Shown one piece after another: positions 1-7,268 of a DNA stretch of 18,735 bases. A model generated the notes under the pieces. It ran no database searches. It had not been told where the DNA came from and was given only the letters and a program-made list of their open reading frames with translations. The position numbers were made by a program, and so were the translations under genes. The stretch comes from Euryarchaeota archaeon UBA173 (GTDB lineage Archaea > Thermoplasmatota > Poseidoniia > Poseidoniales > Thalassarchaeaceae). Within the stretch, counting starts at the first letter, position 1, and the number at the start of each line of letters is the position of its first letter. The stretch spans positions 1 to 18,735 of the forward strand of contig DAJH01000025.1 in NCBI GenBank assembly GCA_002498925.1, written 5' to 3'.

Positions 1-1866
1 GTCCATCATCCTTCCAGTCATCTTTGGCCACCAGTAGTATATTGCCGCATAGAATCCGAATACAGTTCCTCCGACCAGTACGTAATGGAAGTGCGCTACC
101 ACGAAGTACGACTCATGCAGATGCAAATCCATAGCGATAGATGGGAAGAACATCCCCGATATTCCACCCAGCGTGAACGTAACCAGGAAGCCCAGAGTCC
201 AGAGGGTGTGAGTCCTGTATACCAGGGATCCCCCATGCATCGTCTTCAGCCAGTTGAAAATCTTGATTCCTGTGGGAACTGCGACTAGCATGGTTGTCAG
301 CATGGTCACGAACCTCAGGGTCGGGCTCATTCCACTGGTAAACATGTGGTGGCCATAGACAATGAATGAGACGACCCCTATGCCAGCCATTGCATAGACC
401 ATTGATCGGTAACCGAAGATAGACCTCCTTGCGCTAGTCGCAATAACCTCTGAAATTACACCGAATGCTGGTACTATGACAACATAGACCTCAGGGTGTC
501 CAAAGTACCAGAAGAGGTGACTCCAGAGCAACGGGTCTCCACCAGCGGAAACATCGTAGAATGCTGTTCCAATGACCCTGTCGAGATAGACCTGTATCAG
601 TCCAATTCCGAAGGCTGGTATGGATAGGAAAAGCATCAGGTTAGCAATTAGGATGGACCATGTGAAGAGTGGCATTTGTAGCCAACCCATCCCGGGTGCC
701 CGCATTACTGCTATAGTGGTCAGGAAATTGATCCCGGTCAGAGTGGATGAGGCCACAAGCATGATTTGACCCGCAACCCACATTGTCGTACCCATGTGAG
801 CAGTCTCACTGACCACGTATGGGGCATAACCAGTCCACCCCGTATCTGCTCCCGAACCGGAGAATACGCCAGTGAATATCAGTAGTGCAGCAACTGGCTG
901 CAGCCAGAATGACATTGCATTGATTCGGGGAAGCGCTAGATCCGGAGCTCCAATCTGAAGGGGGACCATCCAGTTCGCAAACCCATTAATCAGCGGCATC
1001 GCTGCAAGGAAAATCATAGTCGTTCCGTGGAGGGTGAAGAACTGGTTGTACTGATCCTGAGTAAGGAAGTCGTTACCAGGGACCGAAAGTTGAATCCTGA
1101 TCATCATCGCCATTATCCCGCCGACTCCAAGGAAGAACATCCCAGCGACGAAGTAAAGAGTCCCGATCTTCTTGTGATCAGTAGTAGTCAGCCACTCGGC
1201 TATCCAAGGCGCAAAGTTGTCCCATGTGAATGACTCAGGGTTTGTTCTGTAGAAGACATAAGCCAGTGTTATTGCAAGAAGGATAGCGGAAACGAGGATG
1301 AGGGTAGATAGTACGACGAAAGGATCTGCTGACTCAAGAACCAATATTGGAGGTGAAACCTTCGCGCTGAGTCTGTTCCACATATCTCCAGAACTGCCTC
1401 CGTTATTGCCATCCGCGTTTCCGTTGACTGAGTTGACGTGTAAGACGAACTCGACGTTCTTGTCGCTCGAGGGGGCTGTCCAAGTCAGAGTCCAGGAAGT
1501 CTGGTCATTTCCTGCCTCTGTATGACTGACTTCGTTGACTCCGTACGCTTGGACAGTGGCATCGCTCGGAACGAGCTCCCCATCGCTGACCCAGAGGTTG
1601 AATCCTCCTTGATTCGAGTTCGCAGCATTCGCAGGACCCCCTGAGAAAGAGACCACTATCTCGTATTCCTCGGAGTAGTTGTATTGGTCAGGAAGGCCGC
1701 TAATCGATCCAGCTACATCCGGGCTCACCACGGCACCGTGGCAGTTGCACCCTGAGTCCTTCACGCCACTGATGCCAGTGGGGTAGGAAACGACTGCAGG
1801 AGAGATCACCATTGCTATGGAAAGTACAGCAAGAACGACCAAGCTCCTACTGATTCTAGAGTTCAT
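1..1866 (-). CDS. coxA: Cytochrome c oxidase subunit I with an N-terminal secreted CxCH domain (3' end outside window)
   Basis: This is the catalytic subunit of an aa3-type haem-copper oxidase, which reduces O2 to water and pumps protons across the membrane. 622 codons are visible and the C-terminus lies beyond base 1. The oxidase core begins near residue 215 with TTTDHKKIG. All metal ligands are present: H280 (low-spin haem), H457 and Y461 in GHPEVY (CuB and the His-Tyr cross-link), H506-H507 in GHHMF (CuB), and H592/H594 in AHFHY (haem a3 and haem a). E459 in GHPEV is the A1-type proton-channel glutamate. Residues 1 to about 26 form a signal peptide. Residues 30-170 form a beta-rich domain opening with TGISG and C40-N-C42-H43, like the 'choice-of-anchor V' domains that carry a CxxCH-like motif. 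A membrane helix at about 183-208 joins this domain to the core. The ATG is preceded by AGGTGA. The oxidase assignment is certain; the role of the N-terminal domain is unknown. Confidence 0.97.
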   Translation of the reverse strand, partial: MNSRISRSLVVLAVLSIAMVISPAVVSYPTGISGVKDSGCNCHGAVVSPDVAGSISGLPDQYNYSEEYEIVVSFSGGPANAANSNQGGFNLWVSDGELVPSDATVQAYGVNEVSHTEAGNDQTSWTLTWTAPSSDKNVEFVLHVNSVNGNADGNNGGSSGDMWNRLSAKVSPPILVLESADPFVVLSTLILVSAILLAITLAYVFYRTNPESFTWDNFAPWIAEWLTTTDHKKIGTLYFVAGMFFLGVGGIMAMMIRIQLSVPGNDFLTQDQYNQFFTLHGTTMIFLAAMPLINGFANWMVPLQIGAPDLALPRINAMSFWLQPVAALLIFTGVFSGSGADTGWTGYAPYVVSETAHMGTTMWVAGQIMLVASSTLTGINFLTTIAVMRAPGMGWLQMPLFTWSILIANLMLFLSIPAFGIGLIQVYLDRVIGTAFYDVSAGGDPLLWSHLFWYFGHPEVYVVIVPAFGVISEVIATSARRSIFGYRSMVYAMAGIGVVSFIVYGHHMFTSGMSPTLRFVTMLTTMLVAVPTGIKIFNWLKTMHGGSLVYRTHTLWTLGFLVTFTLGGISGMFFPSIAMDLHLHESYFVVAHFHYVLVGGTVFGFYAAIYYWWPKMTGRMMD

Positions 1867-1872
1867 GACTAA

Positions 1873-1878
1873 TCACCT
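1873..1878 (-). promoter_or_regulatory. Ribosome binding site of coxA overlapping the coxB stop
   Basis: AGGTGA reads on the minus strand 6 nt before the coxA ATG and shares bases with the coxB TAG stop. This fixes the coxA start at 1866, and therefore the presence of the N-terminal extension, and suggests that translation of the two subunits is coupled. Confidence 0.75.
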
Positions 1879-2608
1879 ATGAGTGAACATTCAACATCGC
1901 TGCCATTACTGAGTGGGCATCGCCACAGTATTCAGTACAGAGAATGACTTGGTCCGAGGTCCCCTCGACCACAGTAAGCCAGAGACTAGTGTCCTGTCCG
2001 TAGAGAACGTCCTCCTTTGTTCCCAGGCCCAAGAACCAAGGCGCATGAGTGACGTCCTCTGAGGTCATTATCGCTAGGTACGTCTCACCCTCTTTCAGAT
2101 GGAGGACCGGAACAGTCCCGTAGACCTCTATTGTTTGACTACTCGTATCGCATAATTCAGTCGCCAACTCCAGACAGTCAAACTGCCATACCCACTGTTT
2201 GCCGGTTATTTCCATGACATGGTAGCATTCCGACTCTACTATGGCGTTATATCCAGAACCGACTAATGCGTTATTGGAAGACTCCCCCTCCTCGCATTCG
2301 TAGCCGTGGAAGTCAGGGTCATCTACTGGAGCCCAGACAGAAGCCAAAGGCAACCAAGAGACGTAAGTGAGCCACACGATCAACAGAAATGGAGCAACGG
2401 TCCAAGCTACTTCCAGCTTCATATCGTCATTGTGCTTAGGAAAAACTCCTACTTCAATTTCGTCAGGATTGTCATGCTCACCACCCTTGTCAGACAGATA
2501 CCAGAACGAGTGATGATACAGCCAAGTGAAGGTAAAAATCGACACCAGCAGTGATATCCAGATGTAGTAGTCCCACAAACCATCGAAGAGAGCGTTCTGT
2601 ATCGTCAA
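1877..2608 (-). CDS. coxB: Cytochrome c oxidase subunit II
   Basis: This is the CuA-bearing subunit that takes electrons from a donor outside the cell and passes them to haem a in subunit I. The protein is 243 aa with two membrane helices (about 14-31 and 67-89) and an extracytoplasmic cupredoxin domain. The CuA ligands are all visible: H188 in SEDVTHAP, then C224, E226, C228, H232 and M235 in CTEYCGDAHSVM. The conserved KQWVWQF aromatic patch (137-143) is the usual electron entry point. There is no fused cytochrome c domain, and the chain stops 8 residues after the last ligand. The start is TTG at 2608, with GGGGAG just upstream; no in-frame ATG lies between it and an upstream stop. Four cysteines outside the CuA site (C105, C128, C145, C153) lie in a loop region longer than usual. 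coxA follows after 10 nt. Confidence 0.96.
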   Translation of the reverse strand: MTIQNALFDGLWDYYIWISLLVSIFTFTWLYHHSFWYLSDKGGEHDNPDEIEVGVFPKHNDDMKLEVAWTVAPFLLIVWLTYVSWLPLASVWAPVDDPDFHGYECEEGESSNNALVGSGYNAIVESECYHVMEITGKQWVWQFDCLELATELCDTSSQTIEVYGTVPVLHLKEGETYLAIMTSEDVTHAPWFLGLGTKEDVLYGQDTSLWLTVVEGTSDQVILCTEYCGDAHSVMAAMLNVHS

Positions 2609-2727
2609 GATGCTCCCCGTACCTACGCGTGTGAATTCCCCTCATAAGCAATACGGAAAAGCAGTTACTTGGAAATACAGGTATGGCATTGAACAACTAC
2701 AAATCATAATCCTACTTCTTGAGGAAA

Positions 2728-2734
2728 GGAGGAG
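2728..2734 (+). promoter_or_regulatory. Ribosome binding site of the Toprim gene
   Basis: GGAGGAG lies 6 nt before the TTG at 2741. It is a strong match to the archaeal anti-Shine-Dalgarno and supports use of the non-ATG start. Confidence 0.7.
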
Positions 2735-2740
2735 TCTATT

Positions 2741-3238
2741 TTGCCAAACAGAGAAGGCCCTCCGGATCGAGAAATAAGGTTTCATAAGGCTGCGAAATCG
2801 ATAGCGAAATCCATCTCCAGAAACGCTCCCCCAGAAGAAGGCGGATGCCACTGTCCAGTTATTGTCGAGGGGCCTAAAGATGAGAGGGCGCTGAGAGCGC
2901 TAGGGTTCTCGGGGACCATCGAGAAAGTGAACAGAGGTTGGACTAGATCCAAACTCATTGCCTATCTGCATGATACTTATGGAACTAGGAATATAATCGA
3001 TAAGGGACCATCGATTATTGTTGCAATGGACTGGGATCGGACTGGAGGGCAGCTGCAGAAATTTCTGAGGGAACGACTAATGTCATTGGATGTAACTGTA
3101 GACGAAGAGATGAGAACGACTCTGATGAGGGTTATGAAGCCAGAAGGGAGGACCATCGAGTCCCTACTGCCGCACGCCCCGGCCCTTCTTCCTATGATCG
3201 CTTCCCACTCTCAGGGGGAGTCGGGGGAGACTCCTTGA
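2741..3238 (+). CDS. Small Toprim-domain protein (UPF0292-like)
   Basis: This is a 165-aa soluble protein built mainly of a single Toprim domain, the metal-binding fold of primases, topoisomerases and RNase M5. The two signature motifs are present: VIVEGPKDERAL, with E43 as the catalytic glutamate, and IIVAMDWDRTGG, with D97 and D99 as the metal-binding DxD. The basic N-terminal 30 residues may contact nucleic acid. Free-standing archaeal Toprim proteins of this size (UPF0292 type) are known but have no assigned reaction. C36 and C38 sit just before the domain and could bind metal. Translation starts at TTG with a strong GGAGGAG site. It is divergent from coxB, and its last 47 nt overlap the 3' end of the Lrp gene on the other strand. 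The fold is confident; substrate and role are not. Confidence 0.85.
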   Translation: MPNREGPPDREIRFHKAAKSIAKSISRNAPPEEGGCHCPVIVEGPKDERALRALGFSGTIEKVNRGWTRSKLIAYLHDTYGTRNIIDKGPSIIVAMDWDRTGGQLQKFLRERLMSLDVTVDEEMRTTLMRVMKPEGRTIESLLPHAPALLPMIASHSQGESGETP

Positions 3239-3653
3239 CCGTATTCAGGACTAGGTGGGTCACCGACCTCTCGATGCCATCAATTGACATCACGTTCTTT
3301 GTCAAGTCGTCCAAGTCTTCCCTATCCTGTGCCCTTGCTATTACCATCGAGTCATAGTCCCCTGTAACGTCGTAGACTCCGCAGACCCTCCGATCACGGG
3401 CAATCTTCTCTTGGATCTCAATCAGCCTCCCCTTCTCTATTCTAAGTCCCACTACTACATTCAGGCCCCATCCTAGCTTATCTGGATCGAGGCTCACCTT
3501 GTAGCCCAGTATGACACCGCTTTCTTCCATCTTGTTCACTCTGTTGCTGACTGTGCCTAGGGACACTCCTGCCTCCTCTGATATCTTTCGCAGCGACGCT
3601 CTGGCATCCTTCTCCAATACTGAGATTATTTTTCGGTCGGTATCATCAATCAA
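3192..3653 (-). CDS. Lrp/AsnC-family transcriptional regulator
   Basis: This is a DNA-binding regulator of the feast/famine family, which usually senses amino acids or related small molecules as an oligomer. The N-terminal helix-turn-helix is clear: IDDTDRKIISVLEKDAR, then LRKISEEAGVSLGTVSNRV as the recognition region. It is followed by the linker strand GYKVSLDP and a RAM (ACT-like) domain containing VYDVTGDYDSMVIAR. I chose the TTG at 3653 because it gives a 153-aa protein, normal for the family, with GGTGAG 4 nt upstream. The frame stays open to 3812, but that extension runs into the methyltransferase gene and resembles nothing in the family; an ATG at 3698 is the main alternative. The gene lies downstream of the methyltransferase on the same strand and overlaps the convergent Toprim gene by 47 nt. 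Its target is not evident. Confidence 0.93.
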   Translation of the reverse strand: MIDDTDRKIISVLEKDARASLRKISEEAGVSLGTVSNRVNKMEESGVILGYKVSLDPDKLGWGLNVVVGLRIEKGRLIEIQEKIARDRRVCGVYDVTGDYDSMVIARAQDREDLDDLTKNVMSIDGIERSVTHLVLNTVKESPPTPPESGKRS

Positions 3654-3747
3654 ACCACTCACCTGGAAACATAGTTTGGCAGTCAGGCTATTGAACATAT
3701 GCAATACTGATTCGGGGCAAGATAGACGTTTGTTCAGCCAGCGACCC

Positions 3748-5388
3748 TTATTCTTCTTCCATTTGGTCAATAAAGCCTCTCTGTGAGTGAATGATAGTTT
3801 TCTCTGAGTCATTCAGCATCAAGCTGACCCTTCCGCCAATCCAAACAGGAACGCAGAGGTCCCCACAAGTCAGAATGTGCCCTCCCCGAACCTCTTCCAA
3901 ACCCTCAATTACCGAGGGAAGGGGCTCCTCCCCGAGTAGTACACTATCTATGGCAGACCGACTAACCTCGGTGAATCCGAAATCGATTTCCTTGATCAGG
4001 GCCCCAGCGGCTTTAGCGACTATCCGATCCACCTCGCCCTTCCTCATTCTAGCGGCATTAAGTCCGATATGGATTACTTTGAGAGGCCTCCACCTTCCAC
4101 CAGGGACAACCGTACGACCGCCCCTGATCCTTCTCTCCGAAGACCAGACTTCGGTAATTTCGGGTGTCGACCAAAGTATTTTCTTGCCTCGAGTCCAAAG
4201 GTTAGGAGGGACCCTCCCCCATGACTCCTTAGCAGCCTCAGAGAATTCCTCATCTATTGGCTGAGGTGAGCTAGGCAGGTCATCCTTGGTTTCATTTGGA
4301 CTTTGATGGAATCGTGGCTCGCCCCATGAATCATCAATATCTGGAGATTTTTCAAGTACCGCTACGAAGAACCCACCTCCGCCCACCCTGTCGTTCCACA
4401 CCCTCATGCAGCTTGTCAGAGATTCAGAAATCCAATTCTCCTCTGGGGGCTTCATCGAATCTTCCACATCTGGGTCATTCGATATTGACCCATCTTCGTC
4501 AAGTTGGGGCCACGTTGACATGCCAACTTCACCGGGGACTCCCTCTAGGATCTCCAAGGCATTCAGCATCTTCACTCCGCTGTTATTCCTCAGTACCTCT
4601 GCCACCACGGCCTCATTCTCAATTGGATCCAGGGAGCATGTCGAGTACACGACCCGACCTCCAGGCCTAACTACTCGCAGAGCTCTTGTGAGCAAGTCAA
4701 TTTGCAGCCTCTGTAGGGACCTCCCACCAGAAGGAGACCATTTTCCCCAAATCTCGGGATTTTTCCTAGTGGTTCCAGAACCAGAACAGGGAGCATCCAC
4801 CAGAACCCCGTCGAACCCATCATCTGGCATCCTGGGTATGTGCCTTCCATCGTGATTGACGACCACAGAAGACCTTGAACCATGTCTCTGCACATTTGAG
4901 ACTAGGGTATTCACCCTCGAACTAACGACTTCGTTAGCAACCACCATCCCACTTTCCAAAAGATGCTCCGATATCTGGGTGGTCTTGGAGCCAGGCGAGG
5001 CACACATGTCCAGTACTAGGTCCCCCTCTCCAATATCGAGAGCCAGTACTGGAATCATGGACACCGCCTCCTGTCTGGTGATACGACCAGTCTCATGAAG
5101 GGCAGTCAGCATTTTCTTGACACCGCCTTCTGCCTTGCCCCTGTGGAAGGGCAACTCCCAAGCACTCCCAGGGCCATTGAACCAATCGATTTCCTTGGCC
5201 CCGATTTCCTCCAGCCAACCTTCGACCCAAATCCTGTCACTCCTCAGTGGATTGACCCTAACTGTCTCTGGAAGCCTCTCGAAAGATCCGGCGAGCCAAA
5301 CATCAGGATCGCCTCTCCAACTACCAACTGCACGTAATAGAGCGCTGTTGGATGCCATCTCCTCCCACGTCGCACCCACCCCGCTCAT
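3748..5388 (-). CDS. tRNA/rRNA cytosine-C5 methyltransferase, NSUN2/Trm4-like (NOL1/NOP2/sun family)
   Basis: This is a SAM-dependent RNA m5C methyltransferase of 546 aa. The N-terminal RNA-binding segment contains RVNPLR (44-49). The Rossmann domain shows DMCASPGSKTTQ (127-138) for SAM binding, VDAPCSGSGTTRKNPEIW with C201, the cysteine that releases product, and YSTCSLDPIENEA with C251, the nucleophile. The TRKNPEIWGKW wording and the full-length C-terminal half resemble NSUN2/Trm4, which methylates tRNA around positions 48-50, more than bacterial RsmB or RsmF. After an acidic, low-complexity stretch (about 350-390), a C-terminal part containing LWTRGKKILW and WRPLKVIHIGLNA looks like the PUA-type domain seen in that group. 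The exact tRNA position cannot be read from sequence. The gene is divergent from the 120-aa protein at 5538, with about 150 nt between starts. Confidence 0.93.
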   Translation of the reverse strand: MSGVGATWEEMASNSALLRAVGSWRGDPDVWLAGSFERLPETVRVNPLRSDRIWVEGWLEEIGAKEIDWFNGPGSAWELPFHRGKAEGGVKKMLTALHETGRITRQEAVSMIPVLALDIGEGDLVLDMCASPGSKTTQISEHLLESGMVVANEVVSSRVNTLVSNVQRHGSRSSVVVNHDGRHIPRMPDDGFDGVLVDAPCSGSGTTRKNPEIWGKWSPSGGRSLQRLQIDLLTRALRVVRPGGRVVYSTCSLDPIENEAVVAEVLRNNSGVKMLNALEILEGVPGEVGMSTWPQLDEDGSISNDPDVEDSMKPPEENWISESLTSCMRVWNDRVGGGGFFVAVLEKSPDIDDSWGEPRFHQSPNETKDDLPSSPQPIDEEFSEAAKESWGRVPPNLWTRGKKILWSTPEITEVWSSERRIRGGRTVVPGGRWRPLKVIHIGLNAARMRKGEVDRIVAKAAGALIKEIDFGFTEVSRSAIDSVLLGEEPLPSVIEGLEEVRGGHILTCGDLCVPVWIGGRVSLMLNDSEKTIIHSQRGFIDQMEEE

Positions 5389-5460
5389 GATTCACCGGTC
5401 CGTTCACAGTGCATCAAGCACTCGGAGAACGGTATCTCGGATAGACTATGATTATCCCTC

Positions 5461-5476
5461 CCTGATACTAATCAGG
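5461..5476. repeat. Short perfect inverted repeat in a divergent promoter region
   Basis: CCTGAT and ATCAGG form 6-bp arms around the spacer ACTA. The site sits between the divergent methyltransferase (start 5388) and the 120-aa gene (start 5538), where an operator could lie. It is short enough to be chance. Confidence 0.3.
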
Positions 5477-5537
5477 ATGGTAAACGGTTAAACCTCCAAC
5501 GAGACGCTCTCGGTTTGCGGCTGTTGTCGCAGGTGGG

Positions 5538-5900
5538 ATGCAAGTGAGGGTACTCAGGAGGAGAATAGCAGATAACGCAGGCGAACCTGTCTGTATGGAT
5601 GCTAATGGAGCGACGAGAAAATTGGTAGAATTGGTAGAAAGGGCACAGGCGAATGGTAGGGAGCAGGGACCACTCGTGCCGGTGGAAGCACTAGTCACCA
5701 TTGAGGGGGATGATTGGATATGGCAGATAGTGGACCACGACGTACTAGAGATGCTAAGTCACCGACTGGTATTCCAGAATCAAGTGGGCGCCAGAAGAGA
5801 GATACTGATGACTGCCGGGCTTGAAACTGCGGTCAGCGCGGCCTCTCGAATAGTCGAGTTAGACGGTGGTTGCGTTCTAATTGAGACCTTGGAACCCTGA
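5538..5900 (+). CDS. Hypothetical protein, 120 aa
   Basis: I do not recognise this protein. It is soluble, mixed alpha/beta and has no signal peptide or membrane segment. The N-terminus is basic (MQVRVLRRRIAD). Visible stretches are a helix about residues 25-40 (RKLVELVERAQANG), a strand-rich middle (VEALVTIEGDDWIWQIVDH) and a C-terminal helix followed by a strand (AASRIVELDGGCVLIETLEP). No catalytic or metal-binding pattern stands out. The ATG at 5538 is preceded by AGGTGGG. The stop is 48 nt before Sec61-beta on the same strand, so the two could be co-transcribed, although Sec61-beta seems to have its own TATA-like box. Codon use matches the neighbours, so it is very likely a real gene. Confidence 0.75.
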   Translation: MQVRVLRRRIADNAGEPVCMDANGATRKLVELVERAQANGREQGPLVPVEALVTIEGDDWIWQIVDHDVLEMLSHRLVFQNQVGARREILMTAGLETAVSAASRIVELDGGCVLIETLEP

Positions 5901-5918
5901 ATGTCAGCCTTAGCGGGC

Positions 5919-5929
5919 TTGAAATAGTG
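5919..5929 (+). promoter_or_regulatory. TATA-like box of the Sec61-beta gene
   Basis: TTGAAATAGTG is centred about 25 nt before the ATG at 5949, the spacing expected if transcription begins at or next to the start codon. It resembles the GAAATAAGG block upstream of S8e. The ATG also has AGGTG nearby (5936-5940), so a leadered transcript is equally possible. Confidence 0.4.
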
Positions 5930-5948
5930 ATGGCAGGTGCGCGGGCCG

Positions 5949-6134
5949 ATGGCGAAGGAGAAGAAGGGCAGCGGTATCCAACAGGCCGCAGGTCTCATCA
6001 GGTACTTCGACGAAGAGTCCGAGGACGCCATACAGATTTCCAAGACCTCGATTTACGCCGCTTGCATAATTTTCTCAGTGACAATCTACCTAGCTAACCA
6101 CGGTGTAATATCCTGGATAGGGTCGCTGTTCTAG
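5949..6134 (+). CDS. Preprotein translocase Sec61-beta subunit
   Basis: This is the small non-essential subunit of the archaeal SecYE-beta translocon. The protein is 61 aa with a charged cytoplasmic N-terminus (MAKEKKGSG), the family signature AAGLIRYFDEE, and one C-terminal membrane helix (about residues 37-55, SIYAACIIFSVTIYLAN). Length, order of parts and motif all fit archaeal Sec61-beta. The frame is open from a GTG at 5937, but the ATG at 5949 gives the usual MAK start and is preceded at a 9-nt gap by AGGTG. It converges on the minus-strand gene ending at 6153, with 18 nt between stops. Confidence 0.93.
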   Translation: MAKEKKGSGIQQAAGLIRYFDEESEDAIQISKTSIYAACIIFSVTIYLANHGVISWIGSLF

Positions 6135-6152
6135 AGCGATTAACCCGCTCAA

Positions 6153-7178
6153 TCACTCTTCCTCAGAGAGGTCCACGAAAGGCACATCATCCTCTAGGAG
6201 TTCTCCAGCCTCCACCTCATCGATTACAGGAACAGGGCTCTTCGTCAGCTTTCCGGGTCTTGAGGCGATGTACTCTGAGGAGCGAACCTCGGTACTTGGA
6301 TCAGCCTCTATTATCGCACTTGCCGCCCTGCCCAGGGCCCGTTCAACAGCAGGAGCGTTTCTGTCGGATAATGCTGACCTAGCCTCGTCAAGGGCCTGTG
6401 ATGCAGAATCTAAGATGCGACCAATCCCGTCTTCCTTCCCCCTGAGAGACTTAACCGCCTCATCCAACTCCAGTATCTCCTCATTCATGTCCTCCTTCGC
6501 TCTTGCCTCTAGTTCCAACCAAGAGGAGCCATGCTCTGCGATGAGTCCGCCCGTTGACTTCTCGAACCTCCTCGCCCTAGTTGGCTCCCATGGGTTCCTC
6601 CCCAGGGACGAAATTATGTCATGAACGCACCTAGCCCTGAGCTCAAGCGGTCCAGTGAACTCTATCCTGTTCAAGAAGCACTTAGCAAATAGCCCGAACC
6701 CCCAGTAGGACTCGCTAGCTATCGTGATCCCCAACTCCCCTGCAGTTGACGTTAACTCCCACCTTTGTTCGTCGTACCCAGGCTGAACTGAGAATTGAGG
6801 GGGGTCATGAGGCCCCAACGATCTAAGGGATGCCTTGGCAACATCCCCCAGAAACACCTCTCTCCCCTCGCCAGGCCAATTCTCTTGCCTCAGATAACCT
6901 TCCCCGTCTATCTTCATCCTTGGATTGCCATCCATTACCTGCGCATATAGCACGCTTCGCACTGGGTCTATGCCAACTGGCCCATCCTCTGCCACGTGCC
7001 ACTGTTGCAGCCACTCTGATTGAACATTCCGTGTACTCGTAACCGCTAAGTCCCTCCTGGCCAAACGGGATACATGCCTCGCAGGAAGTATGGACGCCTC
7101 CAGAAAGTGGTGGACCATCCTCCCCGGGATAACTGCAGCAGATGCAGGTCGGGGAAGCACTGCCCCATCCCGGGTCAC
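6153..7178 (-). CDS. Hypothetical protein with a C-terminal coiled coil
   Basis: I do not recognise this protein of up to 341 aa. It is soluble with no signal peptide or membrane helix. Residues about 55-215 look like a mixed alpha/beta domain with conserved-looking stretches such as SVLYAQVMDGNPRMKI and ESYWGFGLFAKCFLNRIEF. Residues about 220-295 are strongly helical and charged (LELEARAKEDMNEEILELDE), probably a coiled coil. The tail is acidic and ends in DLSEEE. The start is uncertain: GTG at 7178 gives the full length, ATG at 7118 has GGGGAGG directly against it, and TTG at 7064 would avoid overlap with a possible plus-strand gene at 7074. The gene lies downstream of XerA on the same strand and converges on Sec61-beta. 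Function unknown. Confidence 0.72.
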   Translation of the reverse strand: MTRDGAVLPRPASAAVIPGRMVHHFLEASILPARHVSRLARRDLAVTSTRNVQSEWLQQWHVAEDGPVGIDPVRSVLYAQVMDGNPRMKIDGEGYLRQENWPGEGREVFLGDVAKASLRSLGPHDPPQFSVQPGYDEQRWELTSTAGELGITIASESYWGFGLFAKCFLNRIEFTGPLELRARCVHDIISSLGRNPWEPTRARRFEKSTGGLIAEHGSSWLELEARAKEDMNEEILELDEAVKSLRGKEDGIGRILDSASQALDEARSALSDRNAPAVERALGRAASAIIEADPSTEVRSSEYIASRPGKLTKSPVPVIDEVEAGELLEDDVPFVDLSEEE

Positions 7179-7268
7179 TCAGGCAACGAGTCCGGGGCGA
7201 ATAGGGAGTGGAAGGGACCTGAATCAGTAGACAAGAGGTCAAACAAGAAGAATCCGGCAAGCAAGTAG
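7074..7268 (+). CDS. Possible small basic Cys/His protein, 64 aa
   Basis: This short frame starts with ATG at 7074 and reads as a plausible protein: a basic N-terminus (MPRRKYGRLQKVVDH), a compact NCSRCRSGKHCPIPGHSG segment holding three cysteines and two histidines that could bind zinc, and a lysine-rich tail (DKRSNKKNPASK). Its last third fills the 90-nt gap between the minus-strand genes at 6153 and 7269, and codons there (AAG, AGG) match local usage. Against it, the first third overlaps the 5' end of the opposing gene if that gene uses its longest starts, there is no clear Shine-Dalgarno, and a chance frame of this length is common. Its stop abuts the XerA stop on the other strand. Confidence 0.45.
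   Translation: MPRRKYGRLQKVVDHPPRDNCSRCRSGKHCPIPGHSGNESGANREWKGPESVDKRSNKKNPASK

Noticed and set aside
3745..3752. AATAAGGG on the minus strand upstream of the Lrp gene, similar to the S8e and fasciclin promoter block
   Set aside because: It contains the TAA stop of the methyltransferase gene after a run of GAA codons, and no start codon of the Lrp gene lies 27 nt downstream, so it is probably coincidental.
3654..3812. N-terminal extension of the Lrp-family frame to 206 aa
   Set aside because: It overlaps the methyltransferase gene and has no family resemblance; TTG 3653 with GGTGAG gives a normal-length protein.
5620..5638. Tandem nine-base repeat ATTGGTAGA
   Set aside because: Only two copies, encoding LVELVE in a helix of the 120-aa protein; consistent with chance in coding sequence.
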